A DNA stretch of 64,000 bases, taken from contig OX442429.1 in assembly GCA_949361645.1 (NCBI GenBank), positions 5,841,253-5,905,252 on the forward strand, read 5' to 3'. The notes beneath the pieces were generated by a model that was given only the letters and a program-made list of their open reading frames with translations, was not told the DNA's origin and did no database searches. Within the stretch, counting starts at the first letter, position 1. Every line of letters starts with the position of its first letter. The translations under genes were made by a program, and so were the position numbers. This stretch comes from Spongilla lacustris. Lineage: Eukaryota; Porifera; Demospongiae; Spongillida; Spongillidae. Shown here one piece after another: positions 21,148 through 40,359 of the stretch.

Positions 21148-21599
21148 CAATCAGGGTCAAATCCTATATGAGAGTTACTAACGTAACTCTCGATAACCAT
21201 GCATTAGGAAAGCAAAACTTTTATGCTGGCGAACGAGCTTGCTACTTTGTGGTAGATTTTCTAAGCTGTAAATTTATTTTTAGCTATTGCACTGATTAAT
21301 GGTAATGACAATTAACAACTAAGAAAAGGGTTAAAGATTCCACATATCACCTAAAAAAATATTTTAAAATAAAAGACATTATCAACTATTTGTCCCCCAA
21401 TAGAATGACATTATTTAACAACCACTAACTTTCACATGCACATTAGCAGCAATATCAAGATCCACCTAATCAAAATTGTAACATGCATGCAGAAATACAA
21501 GTTGATTTTGCATCAACAGCAGTAGACCCTTCACAACGTCGTTTGCAGTCAATGGTAAAGAAAAGTGAAACATACGAAGCTCAACAGGTGCTTGAGGGA

Positions 21600-21672
21600 G
21601 GGGTGTGGCTTGAGGTAAGAGGGGTGTGGCTTAAGGTAAGAGGGGTGTGGCTTGAGGTAAGAGGGGAGGTGG
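21600..21672. repeat. Short GTGTGGCTTGAGGTAAGAGG repeat
   Basis: Three to four copies of a roughly 21-bp unit just downstream of the LEM-kinase stop codon. Confidence 0.85.
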
Positions 21673-21684
21673 GGTGAGATGCAG

Positions 21685-23670
21685 CTATTGAATAAGCTTT
21701 AAGTCCTGCACTATCTTCCCAGCACTAGGTCTGGCAGCAGGGTCTTCGGAGGTGCAGACACAGTACAAGTTCCTCAGGGCACCTGAGCACCACGCAGGCA
21801 GCACCAGCTGCCCAGGCTTGGGCATGTTGCCCGTGACGATCTCCCAGAGCACCACCCCAAAGCTCCAGATGTCTATCTTCTCCGTGGCCCTCTTACGAAA
21901 GACCACCTCGGGCGCTGCCCAGGCCACCGTGAACCCCTTCTGGGCCGTCATGTCCATGTTGGCCTTCGTCCTGGCCACGCCCACATCCGCAATCTTCGAA
22001 ACTCCGCCCATGAGGAGTATGTTGGGGCTCTTGATGTCCCTGTGCACCACCGGGGGTCTCCGCGAATGAAGGTAGTGGAGACCTGAGGCGATTCCAGACG
22101 CGACGGACCTGCCGTGGGTTCCAGCCCACAGGTACCGCTTGTCGTGACGCAGGGCAGAAAAGAGGTCAGTCTCCATCAGCTCTGTCACCATGTAGAGCGA
22201 GGTAGGCTGGATGCACGCGCCATAGAACTGCACGATGTGCCTGTGTCGCAGCTTGCTGATGAGCTCAATCTCCTCCTTGAACTGGGAGATGACTTCCGGA
22301 CGACTCAGCCTTATCACCTTCACCGCCACCTCGTCAACCCCGTCCTTTAACCCCTTGAACACTTCGCCAAACCCCCCTTTGCCGAGAGTCCAGAATGACC
22401 CGTCCGATCGGGTACATATCTCCACATCGGCAGCCTGGATCTCCCAATCGTAAGTATCGGTGCTACTGGATGGTTCTGAGATGGTGGACTGCAGGGCACT
22501 AGAGCTGGGCAGTGAATGGCCAGAGGTGAGGGAAGAGCTGTCCCCACCCCCTGAAGGAGAACTTGATTTTCCATCCCCTGACGAAGAACGCGAATCAGCC
22601 TGACCTTCACTGCCATGGGGAGGAGGAGTGTGCTGTGGCGATTCCCCAGCAGCAGGCCTGTGATGGAGGGGCTGTCTGGAGAGTCCCTGGTCCTTGATGT
22701 GTCCCACAATCTTCTGCACCCCTCTGCCAATCCAGCGGGTCAAGGTGTTGACAATACCACCACTCGAGTCGTCTTCGCTCTTAGAGTGATGGTCAGGATC
22801 ACTGTTGCTTGGTCCCACACCTGCTGAATCATGCTGCAAAGAAGATGTCGGGCCTGGTCTTCGAGGAGCACTGCTTCTGGAAATGTCGGGTCGCCTTGGA
22901 GACTCAAACTCCTCCCTTGGTCTCCTTGGAGACACATCCTCATCCCTCGGTCTCCTTGGAGACATATTCTCATCCCTCGGTCGCCTCGGAGACATATCCT
23001 CCTCCCTCGGTCTCCATGGGGACATACTGTCACTACCAAGTCTTCTTGGGGTTGCACCACCTACTAGTTGCCGTGGTGACATTTCGTCGTGATGATAACT
23101 TCGTGGGGACACACCCTCATTTCGAAGTCTTCCCGGGGATAAGTCCCGGTTTCCTGGTTCCCTTGCTGACGCACTTATTCTGCAAGACACACTTGGAGAT
23201 CCATGAGGTGCATGTAGCATAGAGTCAAGAGGTCGCTTCTGGGGCATTGGGGAACACGTGTTCTTTGGCTTTGATGGTGTGGCTTTTGAGACTGGAGGCA
23301 AGATAGGTGCGTCGGATTCCCTTCGAAACGAAGGCTGCGGTGGCAGTGGTGATGGTGTGTCATTACTGTCAATGGAGTTTGGACGTGATGTCTGACTGTT
23401 GGAACCAGACAGTGGGCTGCCCGAATACGAGATGCCCGAAGAGGCTGGATTGCTTGAGTTTGAAACAGGAGGAGAGAGTTTCAGCCTCTTGGGTTCGATC
23501 CTGCACGCAGGTATACGCTCGGAAGTTTTCCCCGCGCGAATATTCTCGGTGGCTTGGCGCTTTCGAAGCATTCTAATATAGGTGGGTCTGGTCGTTTCTG
23601 TGATAGGCCCAGCTTCAATCCCTGCCGCAATGAGCCTCTTACGAAGCTCCGTGTCTGAGACTGAAGCCAT
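21685..23670 (-). CDS. LEM-domain TKL protein kinase, intronless
   Basis: A 661-residue protein; the ATG at 23670 directly precedes the LEM domain. Residues about 5-40 (SDTELRKRLI, GPITETTRPTY) form a LEM motif, which in animals binds BAF at the nuclear lamina. Residues 60-400 are Ser/Pro-rich and include about six 10-residue SPRRPRDE-type repeats encoded by a 30-bp minisatellite. Residues 409-661 are a kinase: LGKGGFGEV loop, AVK lysine K451, HRDIKSPN (543-550), APE (586-588). The DFG is replaced by DVG (562-564); the metal-binding Asp is kept, so activity is plausible. The nearest kinase class is TKL/MLK-like. A LEM-kinase fusion is not among the classic LEM proteins I know. There is no transmembrane segment. 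It is divergently arranged with the NIPA gene, the two start codons 144 bp apart. Confidence 0.9.
   Translation of the reverse strand: MASVSDTELRKRLIAAGIEAGPITETTRPTYIRMLRKRQATENIRAGKTSERIPACRIEPKRLKLSPPVSNSSNPASSGISYSGSPLSGSNSQTSRPNSIDSNDTPSPLPPQPSFRRESDAPILPPVSKATPSKPKNTCSPMPQKRPLDSMLHAPHGSPSVSCRISASAREPGNRDLSPGRLRNEGVSPRSYHHDEMSPRQLVGGATPRRLGSDSMSPWRPREEDMSPRRPRDENMSPRRPRDEDVSPRRPREEFESPRRPDISRSSAPRRPGPTSSLQHDSAGVGPSNSDPDHHSKSEDDSSGGIVNTLTRWIGRGVQKIVGHIKDQGLSRQPLHHRPAAGESPQHTPPPHGSEGQADSRSSSGDGKSSSPSGGGDSSSLTSGHSLPSSSALQSTISEPSSSTDTYDWEIQAADVEICTRSDGSFWTLGKGGFGEVFKGLKDGVDEVAVKVIRLSRPEVISQFKEEIELISKLRHRHIVQFYGACIQPTSLYMVTELMETDLFSALRHDKRYLWAGTHGRSVASGIASGLHYLHSRRPPVVHRDIKSPNILLMGGVSKIADVGVARTKANMDMTAQKGFTVAWAAPEVVFRKRATEKIDIWSFGVVLWEIVTGNMPKPGQLVLPAWCSGALRNLYCVCTSEDPAARPSAGKIVQDLKLIQ
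22908..23035. repeat. 30-bp coding minisatellite in the LEM-kinase
   Basis: On the + strand, copies of a unit around CTCGGTCTCCTTGGAGACAT. Read on the minus strand they encode SP-containing decapeptides (SPRRPRDE type). The period is a multiple of three, so the frame is kept. Confidence 0.85.
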
Positions 23671-23814
23671 GACCTCAAATGTTCAAACGCAAAATACCGG
23701 GACGTATTACACATCGCGTATCGCGTGACGATCAATTAATTTGGATGTTTAAAAACTTTAAACTTACGCAGTTTTAATATATAAGCTATTAATATAAATT
23801 ATGTATGTAAGTTT
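23671..23814. promoter_or_regulatory. Bidirectional promoter between LEM-kinase and NIPA
   Basis: Only 144 bp separate the LEM-kinase ATG (minus) from the predicted NIPA ATG (plus). The segment is AT-rich (TTTTAATATATAAG near 23771) and contains TATCGCGTATCGCGTGACG near 23715. Shared regulation is inferred from spacing only. Confidence 0.5.
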
Positions 23815-32223
<8,409 letters not shown>

Positions 32224-32834
32224 CATTGAGCAGTCTTTGGCCCAGCCCACACGTGTCAATTATCCCTGTGTGTGTATCTTGTGTGTTGTTTGTGCATGTG
32301 TTTTTATTTTGTGATGTACTCACAACAGTGGTCTGTTTTTGAATGTTTGAATGAGATGTATCATATCATCATTATGTTGAGTCTCCATTTTCTGTATTCT
32401 CTCCCCCTCCCCTCCCCTACCCTCTGTGCTTTATCCACAGACACAAACATGGTGCATGTGTATGAATCACAGATCAATATGAATGTGGGACTGGGGAGGA
32501 GGGGAAAGGTTTGATAAGTGAACAGGAATATTATCAATCAGTGCTGAATGATGCAGCCTCTGGGGTATACCAATGGGCCGCACAATCACATTTGAAAAAG
32601 AGTATGGAGACAGACTTGTCACATTATCAGCCTGGGTATCATGGATGACCTGGCTAAGTGATGCACAGGGGTTGTCCTGGGCACCCGGGGAGTGCGAGGG
32701 GTCCGTCTGGAGAGAGCAGAGGATGGTCCTTGAGGGGGTGGAGGACTGGAGAAGACCAGAGGACTTAGGGGTAGACCTGGGTTGGGACGAATACTGGCAG
32801 GTTTAGAACCTGGTGTGCTCCAACTGAAAGGGAT

Positions 32835-32884
<50 letters not shown>

Positions 32885-33198
32885 GTGTGTGCATGTGTGT
32901 GTGAAGGAGTGTCTAGACTGTCACAGGACACTAATATCAACATGGCATGGCTATAGGAGTGTACTGGTAATTAATTTTATATTAATTCAATCAACTAATA
33001 ACCCAACATCAACCCAACATTCCACACCCTTTTTCTATACACAAGGGAGTGAGGAGAGGCCATTAACTGTCACCTTAGGACAACAATAGACAAAAGCACT
33101 TTCAATAGTACAATAACCCAGAAGTAGAGAGCTGCTGAATAACCTACACAACCACAAAAATAGTCACAGCTTTATGTACATGTACATGTCCACCCTCT
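32224..33198. other. Convergent 3' region of NIPA and ANKLE2
   Basis: Untranslated or intergenic sequence between two genes that end towards each other. It holds a GT microsatellite (32838-32882) and a TGTACATGTACATG motif near 33177. No coding exon was recognised. Confidence 0.6.
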
Positions 33199-36100
33199 TC
33201 ATCTCCCCCTTTTCATTTCACAAACACAAAATGCAAACCTTCTCTGCTCTTGCTCTGAGAAAGACTTGACTGTTGTCAGCCACTGGTATACGTGTGGGTA
33301 CTTAGTCATGTCCACTTCAGCATCACACAGTGCTATCTTCACATCACAGTCCAGTTTGGTGGGACACGATCTGTAACAGGCCAGACTAAAATCAGACTAC
33401 ATACAGGTGTGCTATCATCAACATGGGCCATCTCACTCTCCCATCATCGCCATCACCAGTGCCCCTCTCCCTCCCCACCATCACCAGGCCCCTCTCCCCT
33501 CCCCACCATCACCAGGCCCCTCTCCCTCCCCATTATCACCAGGCCCCTCTCCCTCCCCACCATCACCAGTGCCCCTCTCCCTCCTCCCCATCACAAGTGC
33601 CCCTATCCCTCCCCACCATCACCAGTGCCCCTCTCCCCTCCCCACCATCACCAGTGCCCTCTCCCCTCCCCACCATCACCAGTGCCCCTCTCCCTCCCCA
33701 CCATCAGCTTCTTGGTTCAGCCTATATACATGAAACTCCATGATAGTTACCATGGCAACAAGTAAGAGTGCTTTATTTTCATGGCGTTAATCAAGCTTGG
33801 AAACAGCACAGGCATGATACTCTAAGAGTACATGCTATCATGTAGAGAGAGCACTCAAAGCTTTGGAAAGTTAAAATGTGTTGTTCACCAGAGAAAATTG
33901 TGATTGCAATGGCAACTATGTGTAGTGGAAGAGGTCCCCACAGCAACCTCTGCTACATGTACATGTACCAGCCTAGCATGAGGGCCAACAAAACAAAGGA
34001 CACACTTCAGCTATATGATTGTGGACTTACCCGGCCAGGAACACAGCAGAGTGTGAACAGCCAGGAAGTGCACTTGAAGAGCTGCTGATGAAATCCTCAT
34101 TAGGCACACCTCTAAGCTGGTGGGTGGTGCCAGGTGGTTCAACGGCTTCATCATTGACATGTACACTGTGTGGGGAGGTGGTGGGCACAGAAGCCTGATC
34201 AGGTGGTGTCCCTTCTGCACCATCACCCAGGTGTAGAGCCGAGAAGGAGTCCATTAGATGTGCTACATTGTTGGATGAGGTCAAGTCTCCATGGCAATGC
34301 ACATCCAACTGGGTACAGGGTGGGGAGGAGGTGTATGTTGCCCAGTTGGATGTGCACGTTGGTGATACTGGTTGTGGTTGTGGTGATGGTGAAGGTGGTG
34401 GTAGTGATGAAGGTGATGGTTGTAGTGATGGTGAAGATGACAAAGAAGGTCCTGGTTTGGGCAATGCTGAACCAACACAGCAAACCTCTGCCCCATTCCT
34501 GCCAAGTCCATTGCCCTCAGGGTCCATGCCCCCTTCTTCAGCAAACAGCTTGCAGGGAATGGCTCTACTGCAGGCTGCAGACATGGAGGAGGAGGAGGAG
34601 GAGGAGGGGCGTCGGCAGGCAGAGGTGGAGGGGAGATGGCTGTCCATGGTGGCTACGATGCGAGGTGACTGCTGAGAGGCCATCTTGGCGAGGTACTCTT
34701 CCAGCCTGCTCATTCCCTCATCCTTGGAAAGGTCGGTGTAGCAGCCCAGGAACCCCCAGTACTCAGACCAACTCACACCCTCCTGATGGGCAATGTGTCT
34801 GGGGAGGAGTGAGGAGATCTAATCAGGTCAGAAGCACACTCTCACATGTATGATTGTGTTCAGTGTGTACAAGTGCGTATGAATGTGAGTGTGCTGTGTG
34901 TATGTGAGTGTGCAAGTGATGTATGTGTAATGAGTATGCATTTTTTGTGTGCACTGTGTGTGTGTGTTGTGCATGCATGGGAGGCAGTGCAAATAGCTGA
35001 TATGTACAGCTTCTTAGACAATGACACCGCTATGGAGATCATCACATCACTATGGAGATCATCACATCACTATGGAGATCATCACATCACTATGGAGATC
35101 ATCACATCACTATGGAGGTCACCATCTCATCTATGCAAACACAACATACACAACTCTCAGCAAGGATTAGTGTCTCTCATCTTCCACCTCCACCCCTCAC
35201 TTAATCCACCCCCATCACCCATCCTCTCACTCTTGCTCTTCTCTAAACTCACCTCCCAACCCTCTCCAACCCTCTCTCCGAGTCAGTCCTTCTGGTGTTG
35301 GTATGCCTTTCCTTCTCCCTGGATGGTGACCGCCACTCACGATAGAACTCTGCTGCCTAGAGGTGGTGGTTGTTTGCCAAATCATTCATCTCCATCATAC
35401 CACATCTGTGGTCGGCGCAATACCATATATGGTATACACTGTATGTACATGTAGCCCTGAGAGTGTGCACATGCCATGCATTTTGGAGTACACATACAAC
35501 ACACACACATACACACATACAACACACACACACATACAACACACACACATACAACACACACACACATACACACACATACAACACACACACACACATACAC
35601 ACACATATCACAAGCACACATACATCACAAGCACACACACACATCACAAGCACACACACACATCACAAGCACACACACACATCACAAGCACACACACACA
35701 TCACAAGCACACATAAACACACACAGAACCACACATGCACACATACACACACATTACAAGCACACACACATCACAAGCACACACATCACAAGCACACACA
35801 TCACAAGCACACACATCACAAGCACACACATCACAAGCACACATTCATAGCACACATCCCCCTTCCCCAGATGTCTTGCTCACCTTTGATGGGGACATGG
35901 GACCAGCAAAGGCCTGACTGACAACATCCTCCACATCACCACTGGGGGCACCGCCCTCCAAAGGCCTTGGAGATATGCTGATATGAGTATCCGTGAGTCT
36001 CAAGGGTTGGCCCACAGATGGGGGAGAAGAGTTGTCCACTGCACGCAGCACTGGGACATAGTACACCTCTGGTTCTGCACAGAGATGGACAAGCACAAGC

Positions 36101-37313
36101 TTAGGAGGGCACTAATTGGGGGAAGGCCACCAGCACAACAAGGGGATCAGAAGGGCACTAATTGGGGGGTGATCTTTAGCACAAGAAGGGCGACAACACC
36201 TCCCACTGCTGTATTGAATTCAAAGGCTTCTATGGTGCATCTTCTAATATAGCCCCGCCCCCACCAAACAAGCCCGCCCCACTTGATATTCATTGTCAGT
36301 GGTAAACAGCAAAAGAATACCCACATATTTCGTGGAATTAGCAGGTGTTGTACACGTAATCCAAAATTCTACTTTTGGTCCAATATGTTTTTAAGTGCCA
36401 TGTGACCAGAGGCCCTTTAGCTACAACACCTACTCCAGTGTCATGTGACCAGAGGCCCTTTTAACTACAACACCTACTCCAGTGTCATGTGACCAGAGGC
36501 CCTTTAGCTACAACACCTACTCCAGTGTCATGTGACCAGAAGTCCTTTAGCTACAACACCCTACTCCAGTGTCATGTGACCAGAAGTCCTTTAGCTACAA
36601 CACCTACTCCAGTGTCATGTGACCAGAGGCCCTTTTAGCTACAACACCTACTCTAGTGTCATGTGACCAGAGGTCCTTTAGCTACAACACCTACTCTAGT
36701 GTCATGTGACCAGAGGCCCTTTTAGCTACAACACCTACCCTGCACTGTATTGATGATTCTCTTTGTGACGGCTGGGGAGGAGGCACGAGCAGCCTCTGCT
36801 GCCTCTGCTGGTGTGCGACCTTGGCCATTCTTGGCCGCCACATTCAGCTGAGGGAACGTCACGAGGTAGCTGACAATGTGCTCCATTCCATGCTTGCAGG
36901 CTAAGTGGAGTGCTGTTTCACCAGTCTGGAGGCAGATATATATGTTCAGGTCTACCAGCACCAACCTGAATAACCCTCACCACCACACACCATATCTAAT
37001 GTAGTACTCTCCTCAATACTCACTTTCCTTTCTCCGTACTTCCAAATTTCCTTATCCCAAGCACATACACATACACACATACACCACACACACACACGCT
37101 ACAAACGCATACACACATACACACACAACACACCATACACACACACATATGCACACAACACACAACACACACACATACACAACACATACACACACAACAC
37201 ACCATACACACATACACATATGCACACAACACATACACACACATACATACACACATACACACACACATACACACACACACCATACACACATACACATATG
37301 CACACAACACACA

Positions 37314-37344
<31 letters not shown>

Positions 37345-38212
37345 TACACACACACACACACATACACACATACACACTTACCTTATCTGGGACGTTCAGA
37401 TAAAGGTCCACAAGTCGGCTCTTCCTTTCTTGGCGAACGTTTTCCAAGTCATCAGGATAGAGCAGCTTCCAGAAGGCATCACTCTCAATGATTGAGAACA
37501 GTTCCTTGCAGACGCCCAACTGTCCTTTCCTTACCGCGCAGTGGAGGGCGTTGTAGCGGAACGCGGGCTGGAGGACCTCCGGGGCATCCCCGGCAGTCAC
37601 GAGATGCCTGGGGTTCTCCCAGGCGGATTTCGCAAAAGCGGCAGTGTCGCCAGCCTCTATGAGCTGACGGAAGGCCGTGTGGTCTTGCTGCTTCAGGCTT
37701 GGGTAATTATTGGCTTTCTCCGTTCTTAGGGGCACTTCTGGTGTGCTCAGATGTGGTGACGTGTCCGTTATCTCCACACTAGCGCCCGTTTCCACTTCGA
37801 GGTTGCCGTTCTGCCGTGAGTACGCCTCGGCGCACTGAGGAGACTCAAATCGCTTGAACCTAGCCCCTTTTAGTTTGGATCCTTTTATCGCCGAGAGTAC
37901 CTCCTCCTTGCTGGTGTAGTAGGGCGACAATAGTGACTGCTCGCTCGGCGCGGCAGCAACACCGTAGTAACCCTCTGGCTTCTCAGTATGTGTGCTCTCG
38001 CCCTGGCTAATAGCTTCCACGGCCACTGGCAGTGATGCAGCGCTCCCGCATATCGGCTGCTGAACGACGTTACGTAGCTTCTCAAGCTTCCGTTGAAGAA
38101 TAGGACGAGTCAGGGACGTAACGGCCGGTACGTCGGATTGTCCACACGCGATCAACGCATCTCGAATTTCAGCATCAGAGTAATCGGCTATAGGTTTCGC
38201 GCTATCCACCAT
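33199..38212 (-). CDS. ANKLE2: ANKLE2 / LEM4-type ankyrin and LEM-domain protein
   Basis: Six exons in transcript order: 38212-37382, 36925-36739, 36074-35884, 35356-35253, 34798-34031, 33370-33199; phases close and give 750 residues. The N-terminal LEM domain is about residues 9-50 (DYSDAEIRDALIACG). A viroplasmin-like segment follows (SPYYTSKEEVLSAIKG, GARFKRFES), then ankyrin repeats with NALHCAVRKGQLG and TGETALHLACKHG. Next come the family signatures VYYVPVLRA, QAFAGPMSPSK, SERGLERVGR, SEYWGFLGCYTDLS and a C-terminal HVYQWLTTVKSF. ANKLE2 works at the nuclear envelope/ER, where it promotes dephosphorylation of BAF via PP2A and VRK1 inhibition so that nuclei re-form after mitosis. The human protein (938 residues) has an N-terminal membrane anchor; none is visible here. 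The introns are repeat-rich. Confidence 0.94.
33455..33705. repeat. About 28-bp pyrimidine-rich repeat in ANKLE2 intron 5
   Basis: Nine to ten copies around CCCCACCATCACCAGTGCCC. Confidence 0.88.
35038..35118. repeat. 20-bp repeat in ANKLE2 intron 4
   Basis: Four copies of GAGATCATCACATCACTATG. Confidence 0.93.
35490..35850. repeat. AC-rich repeat in ANKLE2 intron 3
   Basis: ACACACATACA units passing into ACACATCACAAGCAC units. Confidence 0.9.
36395..36735. repeat. 43-bp minisatellite in ANKLE2 intron 2
   Basis: About eight copies of a unit containing CTCCAGTGTCATGTGACCAG. The array ends one base before the donor at 36738. Confidence 0.93.
37060..37380. repeat. ACACATAC-rich tract in ANKLE2 intron 1
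   Basis: An imperfect AC/ATAC repeat directly abutting the donor at 37381; on the minus strand it begins GTAAGTGTG. Confidence 0.9.
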
Positions 38213-38488
38213 CGTTCTAATAAGTGCACACTACTAGTACCTCACCCTCCCTTTTCTTTTAAACGGAGTAAATTAATGTTATAGAAAGTACATGTAGCAA
38301 CGAATGTGCAAAAAACACGGAGATATATGTGAAAGTACAGCATGGATAGAGTGTGGAGAGCCAAACAAGAGAGAGTGGCTAAAAAAAAAAACATTTTTAA
38401 TATATATCTAAATAGTCAGAGTATGATCCACCACAACTGCGTGTAAGGGGGGGGTTAGGACAAGAGTAGTGAGTGTGTGACAAAATGT

Positions 38489-39173
38489 CTAGTCGTCGTC
38501 GTCATCTTCTGCATCGTCGTCATCATCATCTTCTTCAACGTCATCCTCTTCCTCCTCCTCCTCCTCGTCTTCTTCGTGCTTGGCTTTACGCTGTTGTGGT
38601 TTTGGTTTTTTGTACGCTTCCATTTGCGTTTTGTAGCGCTCCTTGTCCTTCTTAGCCTTCTCTTCGAAAGGAGCCTTTTGAGCCGGTGTCAAGGTTTTCC
38701 ACTCGGCTCCGAGCAACTTTGCCAAGTCTCCTACACTGGCACTTTGGTTTTCCTCTTTTAATTTGGGTCTCTTTTCACCGCAAAAGAGCAAAAACGCGGA
38801 CCTAAGAGAAACGAAATTTGAAGTTAAAAATAAAAACGCTCGTCAAAAAAAAGACTTACATAGCCCTCTTTGGCTGATTCTTGTCTTTCTTCTTCTTGCC
38901 TCCTCTCGCGGGTGCGCCTTCTTCGTCGGATGGGGGTTGGTAGCTTGCCATCTCATGTGTGTAGCGATCTTTGTCCTCCTTCGCTTGCCGCGCGTATTTA
39001 GATTTCTGGTCCTCGGTCATGTTCTTCCACAGCTCCGAGCACTCTTTTGAAAACTTGGCGAACTGGACCTTCTCCCCCTTTTCCTTGTGCATCTCACGTC
39101 GGTCTTGAACGAAAAAAGCGTAGGCGCTGGTCCGACCCTTTGGCTTGTTGGGATCCTTGTTTCTTGGAGGCAT
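38489..39173 (-). CDS. HMGB: HMGB-type chromatin protein (two HMG boxes, acidic tail)
   Basis: Two exons, 39173-38860 and 38801-38489, with a 58-nt intron; 208 residues (human HMGB1 has 215). Box A runs about 10-80 ([31 protein letters not shown]). The linker [13 protein letters not shown] crosses the intron. Box B runs about 105-165 ([17 protein letters not shown]). The end is a run of about 30 Asp/Glu. HMGB proteins bend DNA and loosen chromatin. Of the redox cysteines, those matching C45 (KECSE) and C106 (LLFCG) are kept, but the C23 position (human VQTCREEH) is Arg, so the box A disulfide cannot form. The intron splits the Met codon AT|G before SAF, as in the second HMG gene at 61820. A damaged copy of exon 1 lies at 39960-40205. 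Confidence 0.95.
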
Positions 39174-39473
39174 TACGCTTCTTTCGTAGTTTAGGTGTTT
39201 AGAAAGCTTTTCTTACGCAGAAGTCCGAACTCTTTTTTGCAACAACACTTTTTTTACCACCACGTTCTATCGTGACCACCTCCTCAATATGGAGTCCGAG
39301 CCCGCCAAACTGTTACGCACGATCAATACAGCAGCTAAACACTGGCATTGGTTGACATGTGCGCATGCGCAACACTATTATAGCGGAATAGCCCCATTGT
39401 ATGCCACCCAAATCCAACAATTTTGCAAAGATGAGCTATTTCATAACACAGTTACAAGCAAAATAATTTGTAG

Positions 39474-39595
39474 CTAGCTAGGTTCAAGGTGTTTTGGGCG
39501 GTCCATTTTGCTATTATCGGACGTGACCAAAAAAGAGGTACGGGCTTCTTCTCAATAACTTGCGATCAGATTGTCTTGAAGTGCTTGGTGATTGC
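39474..39595 (-). pseudogene. Decayed duplicate of SAP30L last exon
   Basis: Closely matches the SAP30L exon at 43094-43216 on the same strand, including the acceptor CTGCAG, AITKHFKTI coding and the TAGCTAGC after the stop. Indels and a stop after KTI break the frame. It is part of the segmental duplication described in the findings. Confidence 0.85.
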
Positions 39596-39959
39596 CTGCA
39601 GTGAAACAGCCCCAGCCTGAGCTAGCTAAGCAACACACTAAGCAACACACAGTCCTACACACACACACACACACACGCACACACAACACGCACAATGGTA
39701 AAACTGTAAATTATACAAATCACCACTCCCAGTGTGTGGGCGTTGCCTTCGTATGATAACCTCTCACCACACACAATCAGGAAATCACTGACCACGTTCT
39801 CTCTATGGGGATGGCCATACACCAATTGATCACCACTCACCAGCTTCAACCACTAACCACGCCCACTCAACACCACTTCCTCCACACAAGCATTGCTTAC
39901 ACATGTAACTATTCCTATTGTCTTTCTCACTGTACACACCAGCACACCACACACCAGCA

Positions 39960-40205
39960 CACCCCGCATTGCCCTCGTTCTTGTTTTTCTTCTTGGGGAT
40001 GGTGTTGCTAGTATGTAGTGGTCTTTGTCCTTCGCTTGCCATGCATATTTTGGTTTCTGGTCCTCGATCAATGTCTCGTGTTCTGGGCACAGCTCTAGTT
40101 ACACTGTGGCTAGCCCAACCTTGGCTCCATTTTTGTTGTGCATCTGACATACATGTAGGTGTTGGTGGGGAAAAAAACATTGACGCTTTTCCGACCCTTT
40201 TAACA
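39960..40205 (-). pseudogene. Decayed duplicate of HMGB exon 1
   Basis: On the minus strand one reads MIEDQKPKYAWQAKDKDHY beside the true gene's [20 protein letters not shown], with upstream and downstream matches in shifted frames. The right edge continues into a SAP30L-intron-like sequence (CCTGCAGTGGAAACAGCCCC). It is a fused, non-functional duplicate. Confidence 0.8.
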
Positions 40206-40359
40206 TTTTGGGTTAATGACCTGCAGTGGAAACAGCCCCAGACAGAGCCAAGCAACACACACAGGGCAAAACAATTACCACTTCCAATGTGTGGGAATTG
40301 CTTTCCTATGGTAGCACATTTATGGGCACAGCTACCACTACATGTGCGGCCAACTTTAC

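Noticed and set aside
23490..23515. tRNA B-box-like GGGTTCGATCC
   Set aside because: It lies inside the LEM-kinase coding frame, with no matching A box or cloverleaf.
21752..23581. Plus-strand open frames opposite the LEM-kinase
   Set aside because: Antisense shadows of a long GC-rich coding region; no splice or domain support.
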